A DNA stretch of 64,000 nt, from assembly GCA_024331125.1 (NCBI GenBank), contig JANDJI010000002.1, forward strand, positions 62,001-126,000. Reading direction: 5' to 3'. Below are positions 45,419-54,240 of the stretch, piece by piece. The translations under genes were made by a program, and so were the position numbers. A model generated the notes under the pieces. That model was not told the DNA's origin. It ran no database searches and was given only the letters and a program-made list of their open reading frames with translations. The stretch comes from Nitrospira sp. GTDB lineage: Bacteria; Nitrospirota; Nitrospiria; Nitrospirales; Nitrospiraceae. Numbering within the stretch: the first letter of the stretch is position 1; each line of letters begins with the position of its first letter.

Positions 45419-45917
45419 ACAGGCTGAAAGCGACTGGTATGTGGTCCGAACCAAACCTCATCAGGAGGCCGTGGCTGAATCGAGTTTGTTAAGGGGTGGC
45501 ATCGAGGCGATCTGCCCGCGAATCCAAGAACGACGTGTCATTCGGAGAAGAACGCAGCAGATTATCAGCCCACTGTTTCCCGGGTATCTGTTTGCAAAGT
45601 CCTCCCCATCGGAATGGCGGTTGATTCAGTACGCCAGAGGGGTGCGCCATTTAGTCTCTTTTGGGGCCGGGCCGGTTGTCGTGAGTCCGGAAGTCATGGA
45701 AGAGATTTTTAGAAGACTCGAAGGAGGCATTGTTGTACTACAGCCCAAAACATTTTCGCACGGCGACGTGGTGCGGATTACCGAAGGCCCTCTGCAAGGC
45801 TTGGAAGCGGTGTTTGAGCGGGAACTGGCCGGGCAGCAACGGGCGATGTTGTTGATGAAGGTGCTGGCCGGTCAAGTGCATGTGGTGTTGGATTTGAGTT
45901 CCATTGTGAATGCCTGA
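45411..45917 (+). CDS. NusG-paralogue transcription antiterminator (RfaH/UpxY type)
   Basis: 168 residues. The NGN domain (about 1-105) starts DWYVVRTKPHQEAVAESSL and has ISPLFPGYLF; a KOW motif follows (about 118-150, HGDVVRITEGPLQGLEAVF). The housekeeping NusG of bacteria is usually near secE and ribosomal genes; this one lies inside a polysaccharide locus, like RfaH, LoaP and UpxY proteins that prevent early termination in long exopolysaccharide operons. A candidate recruitment element lies 185 bases downstream (46102-46113). Confidence 0.88.
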   Translation: MPEQAESDWYVVRTKPHQEAVAESSLLRGGIEAICPRIQERRVIRRRTQQIISPLFPGYLFAKSSPSEWRLIQYARGVRHLVSFGAGPVVVSPEVMEEIFRRLEGGIVVLQPKTFSHGDVVRITEGPLQGLEAVFERELAGQQRAMLLMKVLAGQVHVVLDLSSIVNA

Positions 45918-46209
45918 TCGGTCGTAAACGTTTGTCGTTGAAGACTTCTTGGCTGGACGTTGCCCAAAGAGCGTAAGAAGTGCTCGGTAGCGTCGCATCA
46001 TCGACCTTCCAATTGGACATTGATGTGTCTGAGAAGTGTCGACGATGGCAAGGCAAGAAAAAATGGGAGGAGGAAGTCGTCACTGGTCTCTGCACCGGAA
46101 GGGCGGTAGCCTGTTCTCCATTCAGCGTTTTCCCGACGTCGTCCGTAGCTATCAAGTTATCTGAAACCTGCGAAGGTTCCCCAGAGGTACGACGCTTAAT
46201 TAGCCTTAT
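45918..46209 (+). other. 292-base leader between the NusG paralogue and asparagine synthase genes
   Basis: No convincing gene is present (the 80-codon frame beginning at 45980 has no ribosome binding site and no recognisable content). The leader holds the ops-like sequence listed separately. Asparagine synthase starts at its end without a visible ribosome binding site. Confidence 0.6.
46102..46113 (+). promoter_or_regulatory. Candidate ops (RfaH-type recruitment) element
   Basis: The sequence GGCGGTAGCCTG matches the ops core GGCGGTAGCnTG known from RfaH-controlled operons of enterobacteria. It lies on the coding strand of the operon, 185 bases after the stop of the NusG-paralogue gene and 97 bases before the asparagine synthase start. 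The upstream bases (CACTGGTCTC) also recall a JUMPstart leader. Whether this lineage's NusG paralogue recognises such a sequence is inference. Confidence 0.5.
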
Positions 46210-48153
46210 ATGTGTGGCATAGCTGGATTTGTGGCACAAAACGGCGGCTCCTATGACAACGGGATGATCCGCCGCATGATCGCGATGATCGATCATCGCG
46301 GACCGGATGCCATCGGATTTCACATGGACAGGCAAGTTGGGTTGGGACATGCCAGGCTGAGCATCATCGATCTCGACGGAGGAGCTCAGCCGATGCCGAA
46401 CGAAGACGAAACCCTGTGGATTACCTTCAACGGAGAGATTTTCAATTATGTGGAATTGCGAGACGAGCTGATCAAAAAAGGACATCGGTTCAGAACCAAG
46501 TCTGATACGGAAGTCATCCTTCATTTATATGAGGAGAAAGGAGAATCCTGCGTCCTTGACCTTAACGGACAGTGGGCATTCGCGATTTGGGACGTGAAGC
46601 GGGAACGGTTGTTTCTGTCGCGCGACAGACTGGGCATCCGTCCGCTTTTCTATGCAAAAACAAAGGATGGATTCGGATTCGCATCCGAGATCAAGTCCTT
46701 GCTGGCCATCCCGTCATTGCCGCGAGCGATCGATCCGCTCGCGCTCGACCAAATTTTCACCTTCTGGGTGACGATTCCTCCCACGACGATGTTTGCCGGA
46801 GTGTCGGAGCTTCCTCCCGGCCATTGCTTGACCCTGGAGGAGGGGAAAATCACTGTCACGCCCTTTTGGACTCTGGAGTACGAAGGCGGCGCGAGAATCG
46901 GAAACGAGAAGGAAGCCTGCGAGGAGCTGCTTGCTCTCCTGCTCGATGCCACGAGGCTTCGATTGCGATCGGACGTGCCGGTCGGCGCCTATCTAAGCGG
47001 CGGACTGGATTCGACCGTCGTCGCCGCCTTGATCAGGAAACTCGGCGTCACGCGCTTGAAAACCTTTTCCGTGGCGTTCGAGGACAAGGAATTCGACGAA
47101 AGCGCGTTTCAAGAGGAAGCTCGCCGATTTCTCGGCACCGATCATCAAACCGTGCTGTGCCGGCCGGGCGACATCGGACGAGTATTTCCCGAGGTGATTT
47201 GGCATACGGAAACGCCGATCGTACGGACCGCTCCCGCGCCGCTGTTTCTCTTGTCCAAGCTGGTTCATGAGCAGGGATACAAGGTTGTGTTGACGGGAGA
47301 AGGGTCGGACGAGGTCTTGGGCGGATACGACATTTTTAAGGAGGCCAAGATTCGCCGGTTTTGGGCCAACCGGCCGGAGTCGAAGTTCCGGCCGCTCCTT
47401 CTGAGAAAGCTCTATCCGTACATGAAACATCTTCAATCCCAGCCGGATGCCTATTTGCGGGCGTTTTTTCACGTGCGCAAAGAGGAACTGAACAGCCTGT
47501 TTTTCTCGCATCTGCCTCGCTGGGAGATGACATCCAAACTGAAGCAGTTCTTTTCGCAAGAGGTGAACGAGCGGATCGGGAGCAGCGAAGCCTTGCAGCG
47601 GCTGGAGAAACGGTTGCCGTGTAATTATGATCGGTGGGATTGGTTCGCTCGATCGCAGTATTTGGAGGCTGCTTATCTGTTGCCCGGGTATATTTTGTCG
47701 TCGCAGGGAGATCGGATGGCGATGGCTCACTCCGTCGAAGGGCGCTTTCCCTTTTTGGATTATCGTGTCGTTCAATTTGCATCGAGACTGCCTGCGCGCC
47801 TCAAAATGAAAGTTTTGAATGAAAAATATCTGCTAAAACAAGCAGCCGGCGCGTTGATTCCGGAGACCATCCGCAAAAGACATAAGCAACCCTATCGGGC
47901 CCCTGATTGCCAGAGCTTTCTGCTGCAAGATGGATCCGGCTCAATGGTGGATTATGCCGAAGAATTGCTCGGTCCCCACGCGATAGCTCATGCCGGTCTG
48001 TTTGATGCGGGGAGAGTAAGAAAGTTGGTGGAAAAAGTGCGGGCGGGACAGGCCATTGGCGTGAAAGACAATATGGCCTTCGTCGGGATTTTGTCGACGC
48101 AGTTGGTGGTGGATCGGTTCATCAAGCATTTTCCCAAGGAGCAAACACTATGA
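46210..48153 (+). CDS. asnB: Asparagine synthase-like amidotransferase, exosortase-locus type
   Basis: 647 residues. MCGIAGFVAQ fixes the start and gives Cys2 as glutaminase nucleophile; the glutaminase domain reaches about residue 200 and the ATP-pyrophosphatase synthetase domain follows with LSGGLDSTVVAAL and GEGSDEVLGGYDIF. Length is normal for AsnB. In exosortase A loci this family (TIGR03108 type) probably amidates a sugar or carrier-bound group rather than free aspartate; that is inference. No ribosome binding site is seen before the ATG. It overlaps the acyl carrier gene by four bases. Confidence 0.9.
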   Translation: MCGIAGFVAQNGGSYDNGMIRRMIAMIDHRGPDAIGFHMDRQVGLGHARLSIIDLDGGAQPMPNEDETLWITFNGEIFNYVELRDELIKKGHRFRTKSDTEVILHLYEEKGESCVLDLNGQWAFAIWDVKRERLFLSRDRLGIRPLFYAKTKDGFGFASEIKSLLAIPSLPRAIDPLALDQIFTFWVTIPPTTMFAGVSELPPGHCLTLEEGKITVTPFWTLEYEGGARIGNEKEACEELLALLLDATRLRLRSDVPVGAYLSGGLDSTVVAALIRKLGVTRLKTFSVAFEDKEFDESAFQEEARRFLGTDHQTVLCRPGDIGRVFPEVIWHTETPIVRTAPAPLFLLSKLVHEQGYKVVLTGEGSDEVLGGYDIFKEAKIRRFWANRPESKFRPLLLRKLYPYMKHLQSQPDAYLRAFFHVRKEELNSLFFSHLPRWEMTSKLKQFFSQEVNERIGSSEALQRLEKRLPCNYDRWDWFARSQYLEAAYLLPGYILSSQGDRMAMAHSVEGRFPFLDYRVVQFASRLPARLKMKVLNEKYLLKQAAGALIPETIRKRHKQPYRAPDCQSFLLQDGSGSMVDYAEELLGPHAIAHAGLFDAGRVRKLVEKVRAGQAIGVKDNMAFVGILSTQLVVDRFIKHFPKEQTL

Positions 48154-48419
48154 CGCCAATCGAGGCTCGGGTGCGGCAGTACGTGACGGATCGATTGTTG
48201 TTTGGGCGGTCGGATGTCGTGGTTGAAGGCGACACGTCGTTCTTGGAATCAGGGCTGATCGATTCGACGGGAGTCTTGGAGTTGGTCGCGTTCCTGGAAG
48301 AAAACTTTAAAGTCAAAGTAGAAGATGAAGACCTCATTCCGGCAAACCTTGATTCGATTAATGCACTGACTCGATTTATTCAGGCCAAATCCCCGGCTCT
48401 TGCCGATAGTCGCGCCTAG
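48150..48419 (+). CDS. Acyl carrier protein
   Basis: 89 residues with the carrier protein helix pattern and the site LESGLIDSTGVLELV; Ser39 in the DS(T) motif should receive phosphopantetheine. The acidic helix EENFKVKVEDEDL follows as usual. It is coupled to asnB (ATGA overlap) and lies seven bases before the double adenylation gene, so it is probably the carrier loaded by that protein. It is a dedicated carrier and not the fatty acid synthesis ACP. Confidence 0.88.
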   Translation: MTPIEARVRQYVTDRLLFGRSDVVVEGDTSFLESGLIDSTGVLELVAFLEENFKVKVEDEDLIPANLDSINALTRFIQAKSPALADSRA

Positions 48420-48425
48420 GTCTCC

Positions 48426-51400
48426 ATGCTGGTCGAGGAATTTTTAGAGGCAAGCGCCGCCCGCCTCCCTGACAAGGTCGCCGTTGTTGCGGGAGAGCGA
48501 AGCATCACGTATGGGGAGCTCGACGAGCGGGCAAATGCGTTGGCCCATTCGCTTGTGCAGGCCGGTATTCAACGGGGAGACCGTGTCGTCATCTGCCTTG
48601 CCAACTCCATCGAAGCCGTGCTTTCGATTTTCGGAGTGTTGAAGGCGGGCGGTGTGTTCGTGATACTGAGCGCTTCGACAAAACTCGAGAAGCTCCTCTA
48701 TGTGCTGAACCAAAGCCAAGCGGCTGGTCTCATACTACCTGAAAATCGCTTGAGCGATGTCGCCTCACAGAGCGGGCGGATGTGTTGTCTCAAGACCGTC
48801 GTCGCAACGGGATCGGTTGCAACGGATCATTGGAAAACCGGGCTGCGGCTTATCCTGCTTGACAAGTGCGTGCAGAAGGGAGATCGTTCAATTCCCCCCC
48901 CTAAACGACATATCGATGTAGATCTGGCCGCATTGATCTACACCTCATCCTCCACGGGAGAGTCGAAGGGGGTCATGCTGACTCATCTGAACATCCGTTC
49001 GGCGGCCGCCTCCATTCTCGCCTATTTGGAATATGAACAGGACGACGTTGTTCTCAACGTCCTCCCTCTCTCGTTCGATTACGGGCTGTATCAAGTCTTA
49101 ATGGGCCTCAAGGTCGGCGCTCAAATCGTTCTTGAGCCGTCGTTCGCCTATCCTCATGTAGTGTTCCAACGCATCGAGCAGAAACGTGTCACCGTACTGC
49201 CGTTGGTTCCGACGCTCATCGCTGCGTTGCTTGAAACCAAGCCGGACCTCTATGACTTGACTTCCGTCCGATGTATAACGACGACCGGAGCCGCGTTGCC
49301 GACCGATCACATCAGGCGGTTGCGCGAGCGTCTGCCGAAGGCGAAACTGTTCTCAATGTACGGCCTGACGGAGTGTAAGAGAGTGTCTTACTTGCCGCCC
49401 GAGGAATTGGATCGGCGACCGATGTCTGTAGGAAAGGGCATGCCAAACCAGGAAATTTATCTGGTTGATGCCAATGGCAATCGGCTTGGGCCTGGGTCGG
49501 TCGGGGAACTTGTAGTCAGGGGGTCTCACGTGATGAAGGGCTATTGGAACATGCCGGAGGAGACCGCCGGTGTATTAAGGCCTGGTTTCTGGGGAGACGA
49601 GCGAGTGCTGTTTACGGGTGACTGGTTCCGCATGGATGAGGAAGGCTATCTTTACTTCATCGGTCGCAAAGACGACATGATCAAAACGGGTGAAAAAAAA
49701 GTCAGTCCGCGCGAAGTAGAAAATGTTCTGCACGGGATGACGGAAGTTGCCGAAGCTGCCGTGATCGGAGTGCCCGATCCTCGACTGGGTCACGTGGTCA
49801 AAGCCTTCGTTCGGCTGCGCGAAAGCGCCGGCCTTACGGAGATGGACGTCATTCGTCACTGCCGAAGCTCTCTTGAAGATTACATGGTTCCGAAAGTCGT
49901 TGTGTTTGTCGATACCTTTCCAAGAACGGACAGTGGAAAGGTGGACAAAAGAGCTTTGGAACAAACGAGCACGACTTCGCAAAGCGGCGGCCGTTGGATG
50001 TCACCGGTCAACCTCGAAGGCAACGATCCTTGCGCGGCGGCGGACGGATCCAGGATTGAGCGGATCATCAACAATGTAATGAAGGCCCACGGTCAGAGAA
50101 CGGCGGTCGTTTATAAAAACGAACGATACACCTATGGAGACCTGCGCACGCTCGTCAACAGTCAAAAAAACAAGTTAGCGGATGCGGGTTTGACCGGACA
50201 GGATCGGGCCATCATCTGGATGGAAAATTCACCCGATTACATTGCGACCTACTTGGCGGTACTGGAGCTGGGGGCGATCGTGGTGTCGCTCCACCCTCAA
50301 ACGACCGTGGAAGAAGTGGTGCGGATTGTGCGCCACGTGGGTGCCGCGGGCGTGATCATCTCTCCAACCGTGAAACACTGGACGATGGGCGATTTTGAAT
50401 CCGCCGGTCTCCGCTTTGTACTCGCGGGCGACGGCCTTCGTCGCTTGCGGGCCTGTGACCGATATAATGTTCAAGGACAGGCCGTTCCCGACGGGATCGC
50501 GCAGATCATTTATACGTCAGGCTCGACCGGACGACCAAAGGGCGTAGTACTCACCCATCGGAATCTCATCGCCAATACGCGATCGATTCTCGGCTATTTG
50601 CGGTTGACTCATGAAGATTCGGTCATAGCGGTCTTGCCGTTCGTCTACGCGTACGGCAACTCCGTCATGCTGACACACCTGTGTGCCGGAGGTGCGCTCG
50701 CGATCGAGAACAACATGCTGTATCCGCAGACGGTCGTGGATGCCATGATCAAGAATACCGTGACCGGATTATCCGGCGTCTCCACAACCTACGCGCTGTT
50801 GCTGAATAACTCGAATTTCAAAGCCTCAACCTTCCCGGCTTTGCGGTACCTCACTCACGCGGGAGGGCCGATGCCGTCGGAGTTGTTGGGCCGAATCCGA
50901 ACCGCGTTCCCGGATCGACAAATTTATTTGATGTATGGCCAAACCGAAGCATCGGCCCGTCTGACGTATCTTCCTCCGGAACTATTGGACGTCAAAAAAG
51001 GATCGGCTGGGCGAGCAATTCCGGGAGTGAGACTCAAGGTCGTCAAGGATGGAGGGGAAACGGCTCGGCCCGGCGAGGCGGGAGAAATTTGGGCCTTCGG
51101 CGACAATATCATGCAGGGCTATTGGCAAGATCCGGAACTGACCGCCGAAGTTCTCCAAGATGGATGGCTACGCACGGGAGACATCGGATGGTTGGATGAA
51201 GAAGGGTTTATAACCATCGTCGGGCGTAATAATGAAATGATCAAATCCGGCGCGTATCGGATCAGTCCGACGGAGATCGAAGAAGTCTTGTTGCAGCATC
51301 AGCAGGTCTTGGAAACCGGCGTCGTCGGAATCGAAGATCCGATTTTGGGACAGAAAATCTGCGCGGTGGTGGTTCTCAAGGAAGAAGGCTCTCTCACCCA

Positions 51401-51569
51401 GCGCGATTTGATGGGCTACTGCGCGCAACGACTGGTCCCCTACAAGAGACCGAAGGTTATTGTCATCGTGCCCGCCTTGCCGAAATCCCCTTCCGGTAAG
51501 ATTTTGCGACATCGCTTGCGCGAAATCGGTGTCGCGGCGGCCGGAGCGACGGTCCCGGCTTCTTCATAG
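48426..51569 (+). CDS. Double adenylation-domain acyl/aminoacyl ligase (AMP-forming)
   Basis: 1047 residues made of two complete AMP-binding modules. Module 1 (about 1-510): YTSSSTGESKGVM near 172, YGLTECKRVSYLPPE, TGDWFRMDEEG, and the C-terminal lysine in TDSGKVDKRAL. Module 2 (about 540-1040): YTSGSTGRPKGVVLTH near 696, YGQTEASARLTYLPPE, RTGDIGWLDEEG, and SPSGKILRHRL. No condensation, reductase or carrier domain is present. Single-module ligases of this kind are known in exosortase A loci (TIGR03098 type). It should activate acids for transfer to the adjacent carrier protein. Whether both modules are active or use one substrate is not known. Confidence 0.88.
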   Translation: MLVEEFLEASAARLPDKVAVVAGERSITYGELDERANALAHSLVQAGIQRGDRVVICLANSIEAVLSIFGVLKAGGVFVILSASTKLEKLLYVLNQSQAAGLILPENRLSDVASQSGRMCCLKTVVATGSVATDHWKTGLRLILLDKCVQKGDRSIPPPKRHIDVDLAALIYTSSSTGESKGVMLTHLNIRSAAASILAYLEYEQDDVVLNVLPLSFDYGLYQVLMGLKVGAQIVLEPSFAYPHVVFQRIEQKRVTVLPLVPTLIAALLETKPDLYDLTSVRCITTTGAALPTDHIRRLRERLPKAKLFSMYGLTECKRVSYLPPEELDRRPMSVGKGMPNQEIYLVDANGNRLGPGSVGELVVRGSHVMKGYWNMPEETAGVLRPGFWGDERVLFTGDWFRMDEEGYLYFIGRKDDMIKTGEKKVSPREVENVLHGMTEVAEAAVIGVPDPRLGHVVKAFVRLRESAGLTEMDVIRHCRSSLEDYMVPKVVVFVDTFPRTDSGKVDKRALEQTSTTSQSGGRWMSPVNLEGNDPCAAADGSRIERIINNVMKAHGQRTAVVYKNERYTYGDLRTLVNSQKNKLADAGLTGQDRAIIWMENSPDYIATYLAVLELGAIVVSLHPQTTVEEVVRIVRHVGAAGVIISPTVKHWTMGDFESAGLRFVLAGDGLRRLRACDRYNVQGQAVPDGIAQIIYTSGSTGRPKGVVLTHRNLIANTRSILGYLRLTHEDSVIAVLPFVYAYGNSVMLTHLCAGGALAIENNMLYPQTVVDAMIKNTVTGLSGVSTTYALLLNNSNFKASTFPALRYLTHAGGPMPSELLGRIRTAFPDRQIYLMYGQTEASARLTYLPPELLDVKKGSAGRAIPGVRLKVVKDGGETARPGEAGEIWAFGDNIMQGYWQDPELTAEVLQDGWLRTGDIGWLDEEGFITIVGRNNEMIKSGAYRISPTEIEEVLLQHQQVLETGVVGIEDPILGQKICAVVVLKEEGSLTQRDLMGYCAQRLVPYKRPKVIVIVPALPKSPSGKILRHRLREIGVAAAGATVPASS

Positions 51570-51649
51570 GCCGCCTCGTCCACCAATCCGGTGAGAGCGT
51601 AAAAACGACGGACTGTTATACAGCCGAATGCCCCACAGGGAGAAGCGAT

Positions 51650-52651
51650 ATGGGAGAAAACAGGAATAAGTTCTCGCCTGATCATCTGCGGCTTGATGCA
51701 AGCGCCGAGGCCGAGCGAATTGTCTCTTTCATCAGAGATGCGGTGTTTACACGGCTCAAACGAAAGGGGATGGTCGTCGGCCTTTCCGGAGGCATCGACA
51801 GCAGTACGGTCGTCGCCCTCGCCGTCCGTGCGTTGGGAGCCGATCGGGTGATCGGGTTGTTCATGCCGGAGTCCGACTCCTCGGATGACAGTTTGCGCTT
51901 GGGTCAATTGCTGGCCAAGGAGCTGGGGATCAAAACATTCACCGAAGACATCTCCGGAATCCTTCGGGGAGCCGATTGTTACCGCAGGCGCGATGAAGCG
52001 ATTCGTACTGTGGTGCCTGAATACCATTCAGGCTACAAGTCCAAGCTGGTGCTCTCTTCGCTCGACAGCTCCGAGTTTCGCATCTCCTACGTCGTGGTGG
52101 AATCCCCGGAAGGCGAACAGCGCAAAGTCCGCCTCACCGCCGAGGCGTTCTTGGCGTTGGTCGCGGCGACGAATTTCAAGCAGCGCACGAGAAAAATGAT
52201 GGAGTATTACTATGCCGATCGCTTTCTCTACGCCGTTGCGGGGACGCCGAATCGGTTGGAGTACGATCTTGGGTTTTTTGTCAAGAACGGGGACGGCTCG
52301 GCCGATATCAAGCCGATCGCGCACCTGTACAAATCGCAAGTCTATCAACTCGCCGGGTATCTCGGCGTGCCGCAGGAGATTGTGAATCGTCCCCCCACCA
52401 CGGACACGTACTCGCTGCCTCAGTCGCAGGAAGAATTCTATTTCTCTCTCCCGTACGACAAGATGGACCTCTGTCTGTACGGCAAGACCCATCGATTGCC
52501 TGCTTCAGAGGTCGCCGAGGCGCTTGGAATGAGCGAGGCTCAGGTCGAACGGGTGTATCGCGATATCGACGCCAAGCGAGCCGTCGCCCGTTACCTTCAC
52601 ATGGAGCCGTTGCTCATCGAACCGATCAAGGAAGCGGTCGTCGATTTTTAA
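51650..52651 (+). CDS. nadE: NAD synthetase-like ATP-pyrophosphatase
   Basis: 333 residues. An N-type ATP-pyrophosphatase core has VGLSGGIDSSTVVALAV (P-loop near 45-52) and the NadE-like region GFFVKNGDGSADIKPIAHLYKSQVYQLAGYLGVP, then PPTTDTYSLPQSQEEFYFSL and a helical tail. It lacks a glutaminase domain, so ammonia would be the nitrogen donor. An insertion of about 60 residues and the change at GTPNRLE (where NadE proteins usually have GTD) distinguish it from ordinary NadE. It may make NAD, or a nucleotide-activated amide group for the polysaccharide; position favours the second. Confidence 0.75.
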   Translation: MGENRNKFSPDHLRLDASAEAERIVSFIRDAVFTRLKRKGMVVGLSGGIDSSTVVALAVRALGADRVIGLFMPESDSSDDSLRLGQLLAKELGIKTFTEDISGILRGADCYRRRDEAIRTVVPEYHSGYKSKLVLSSLDSSEFRISYVVVESPEGEQRKVRLTAEAFLALVAATNFKQRTRKMMEYYYADRFLYAVAGTPNRLEYDLGFFVKNGDGSADIKPIAHLYKSQVYQLAGYLGVPQEIVNRPPTTDTYSLPQSQEEFYFSLPYDKMDLCLYGKTHRLPASEVAEALGMSEAQVERVYRDIDAKRAVARYLHMEPLLIEPIKEAVVDF

Positions 52652-52664
52652 AGTTCTCCCCTCC

Positions 52665-54215
52665 ATGAAACCCACAACCTGTTCTTTGCCGGCGATGGAT
52701 TGGACTGTCGCCGACCGGCGAGTCCTGATGCTTGGTTTCGTTCTGGCCGCCGCGTTCCTTTTTTGCTACATGGACGTGCTGATCGGAATGGGCAGACAGT
52801 GGTGGAACATCTCTTTTTATTCCTATGCCTTTTTGATTCCCGGCATCAGCGCCTATCTTATGTGGGTGAGGCGGGATCAACTGTGGGCGGTACAGCCGGA
52901 GCCGGCCTATGTGACCGGAACGGTCATTACCGCCGCCGGCTTGTCGGCGTTGATGGTCGGTCGTGCGGCCGGCGTTCAGACCGTGCAGCAGATGTCGTTG
53001 CTGATCACCGTTCCCGGTGTCGTATTGTTCCTCTTCGGGTGGCGAGTCCTCAACGTGCTGGGCCTGCCGATTGCGTTTTTAGGATTTATGATTCCCGTGT
53101 GGGATGCCGTCACCGAACCGCTTCACTTTCCATTTCAGCGCCTCTCGGCCGACCTTGGCGTGCGGCTGCTGAACCTGTTCGGGATTCCGGTCTATCAGAA
53201 CGGCGTGTTCATCTACCTTCCCAATATCACGCTGGAAGTCGCCAAATCGTGCAGCGGCGTGAACTATTTGATCGCGGTGTTGGCCACGTCGATTCCACTG
53301 GCGACCATTGTGCTTCATAGTGTCTGGAAGCGGATAGGCCTTGTCGTCTTGGCGGTGACGGTCTCTGCCTTGGCGAATAGTTTGCGCGTGGCCTTGATCG
53401 GAGTGTTGGCCTATTACGATTTGAGCGGCGATCTTCATGGTCCGTACCACACGCTGCACGGCATGTTTACCTCGATGATCGGCTATGTGGTCATTTTCGT
53501 GGGACTCTGGGCGTTGTCTCGCGGGCAGAATCCTGCTCCGCGCGTGGCCGCGCAGGGCCCGTGGAAGCTGGAATGGCCTCGCGTGCGGATAGCCTGGATG
53601 GTATTGGCGGCGCTGTTGGTTCTTGTTGGAGCGTCCGGATACGTCGATCGGTCGCAACCTGTCGTCCTGGCGTCGCCCGGGAACGGTGTATCACTGGTCG
53701 ATGTCGGATGGATAGGAACTGAAGTCCCGGCGAGCGACATGGTGCCGGGCGCCGATCAGAAATGGTCCTGGACCTATCGGGACGGATCCGGAGAGGATGT
53801 CAGGTTGTCGATCTGGTATTTGGCATCCCAATCCCAAGGGAAAGAATTGATCCACGCCGGGACGTCAGTGCTTCACAGTGGTGCGACTCCCATTAAGCTG
53901 AGCCTGGATGAACGGAATGCGATCGAGGTCAATCGGCGAATTCTTTCCGAGGGCGGGAAACGGCAAGTGGCCGTGTTTTGGTACGATCTTAGCGGCCGAC
54001 TGTTGACCAGCCCTCTTGCAGTCAAGCTCTACACGGCGCTTGACGGGATGACCAACGGTCGGACGAACGGTGCGTTGGTCTGGGTGGCAACGGATCTGCC
54101 TTCCGCTGGAGAGGATGGTGTGGAACAAGCGACCACTCGTTTGGGAGCGTTTGTCTCACAGGCCTTTCCTCGGCTTACCCGGTTTCTTTCCAGTTCCACG
54201 CACAATATAAACTGA
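52665..54215 (+). CDS. xrtA: Exosortase A-type protein fused to EpsI domain
   Basis: 516 residues. The first about 285 residues hold eight or so membrane helices and the exosortase catalytic residues: Cys196 in KSCSGVNYL, Arg241 in NSLRVALIG, and the His pair in HTLHGMF (residues 262 and 265). The C-terminal about 220 residues after a last membrane helix form the EpsI-associated domain. Exosortases sort proteins with a PEP-CTERM tail and are linked to exopolysaccharide. No PEP-CTERM protein is seen in this window. It follows the NadE-like gene by 13 bases. Confidence 0.9.
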   Translation: MKPTTCSLPAMDWTVADRRVLMLGFVLAAAFLFCYMDVLIGMGRQWWNISFYSYAFLIPGISAYLMWVRRDQLWAVQPEPAYVTGTVITAAGLSALMVGRAAGVQTVQQMSLLITVPGVVLFLFGWRVLNVLGLPIAFLGFMIPVWDAVTEPLHFPFQRLSADLGVRLLNLFGIPVYQNGVFIYLPNITLEVAKSCSGVNYLIAVLATSIPLATIVLHSVWKRIGLVVLAVTVSALANSLRVALIGVLAYYDLSGDLHGPYHTLHGMFTSMIGYVVIFVGLWALSRGQNPAPRVAAQGPWKLEWPRVRIAWMVLAALLVLVGASGYVDRSQPVVLASPGNGVSLVDVGWIGTEVPASDMVPGADQKWSWTYRDGSGEDVRLSIWYLASQSQGKELIHAGTSVLHSGATPIKLSLDERNAIEVNRRILSEGGKRQVAVFWYDLSGRLLTSPLAVKLYTALDGMTNGRTNGALVWVATDLPSAGEDGVEQATTRLGAFVSQAFPRLTRFLSSSTHNIN

Positions 54216-54240
54216 GCTCGAGAGGTTGGAAGGAGTACAG

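Noticed and set aside
45980..46222. 80-codon frame in the leader before asparagine synthase
   Set aside because: It runs into the asparagine synthase start, lacks a ribosome binding site and looks non-coding.
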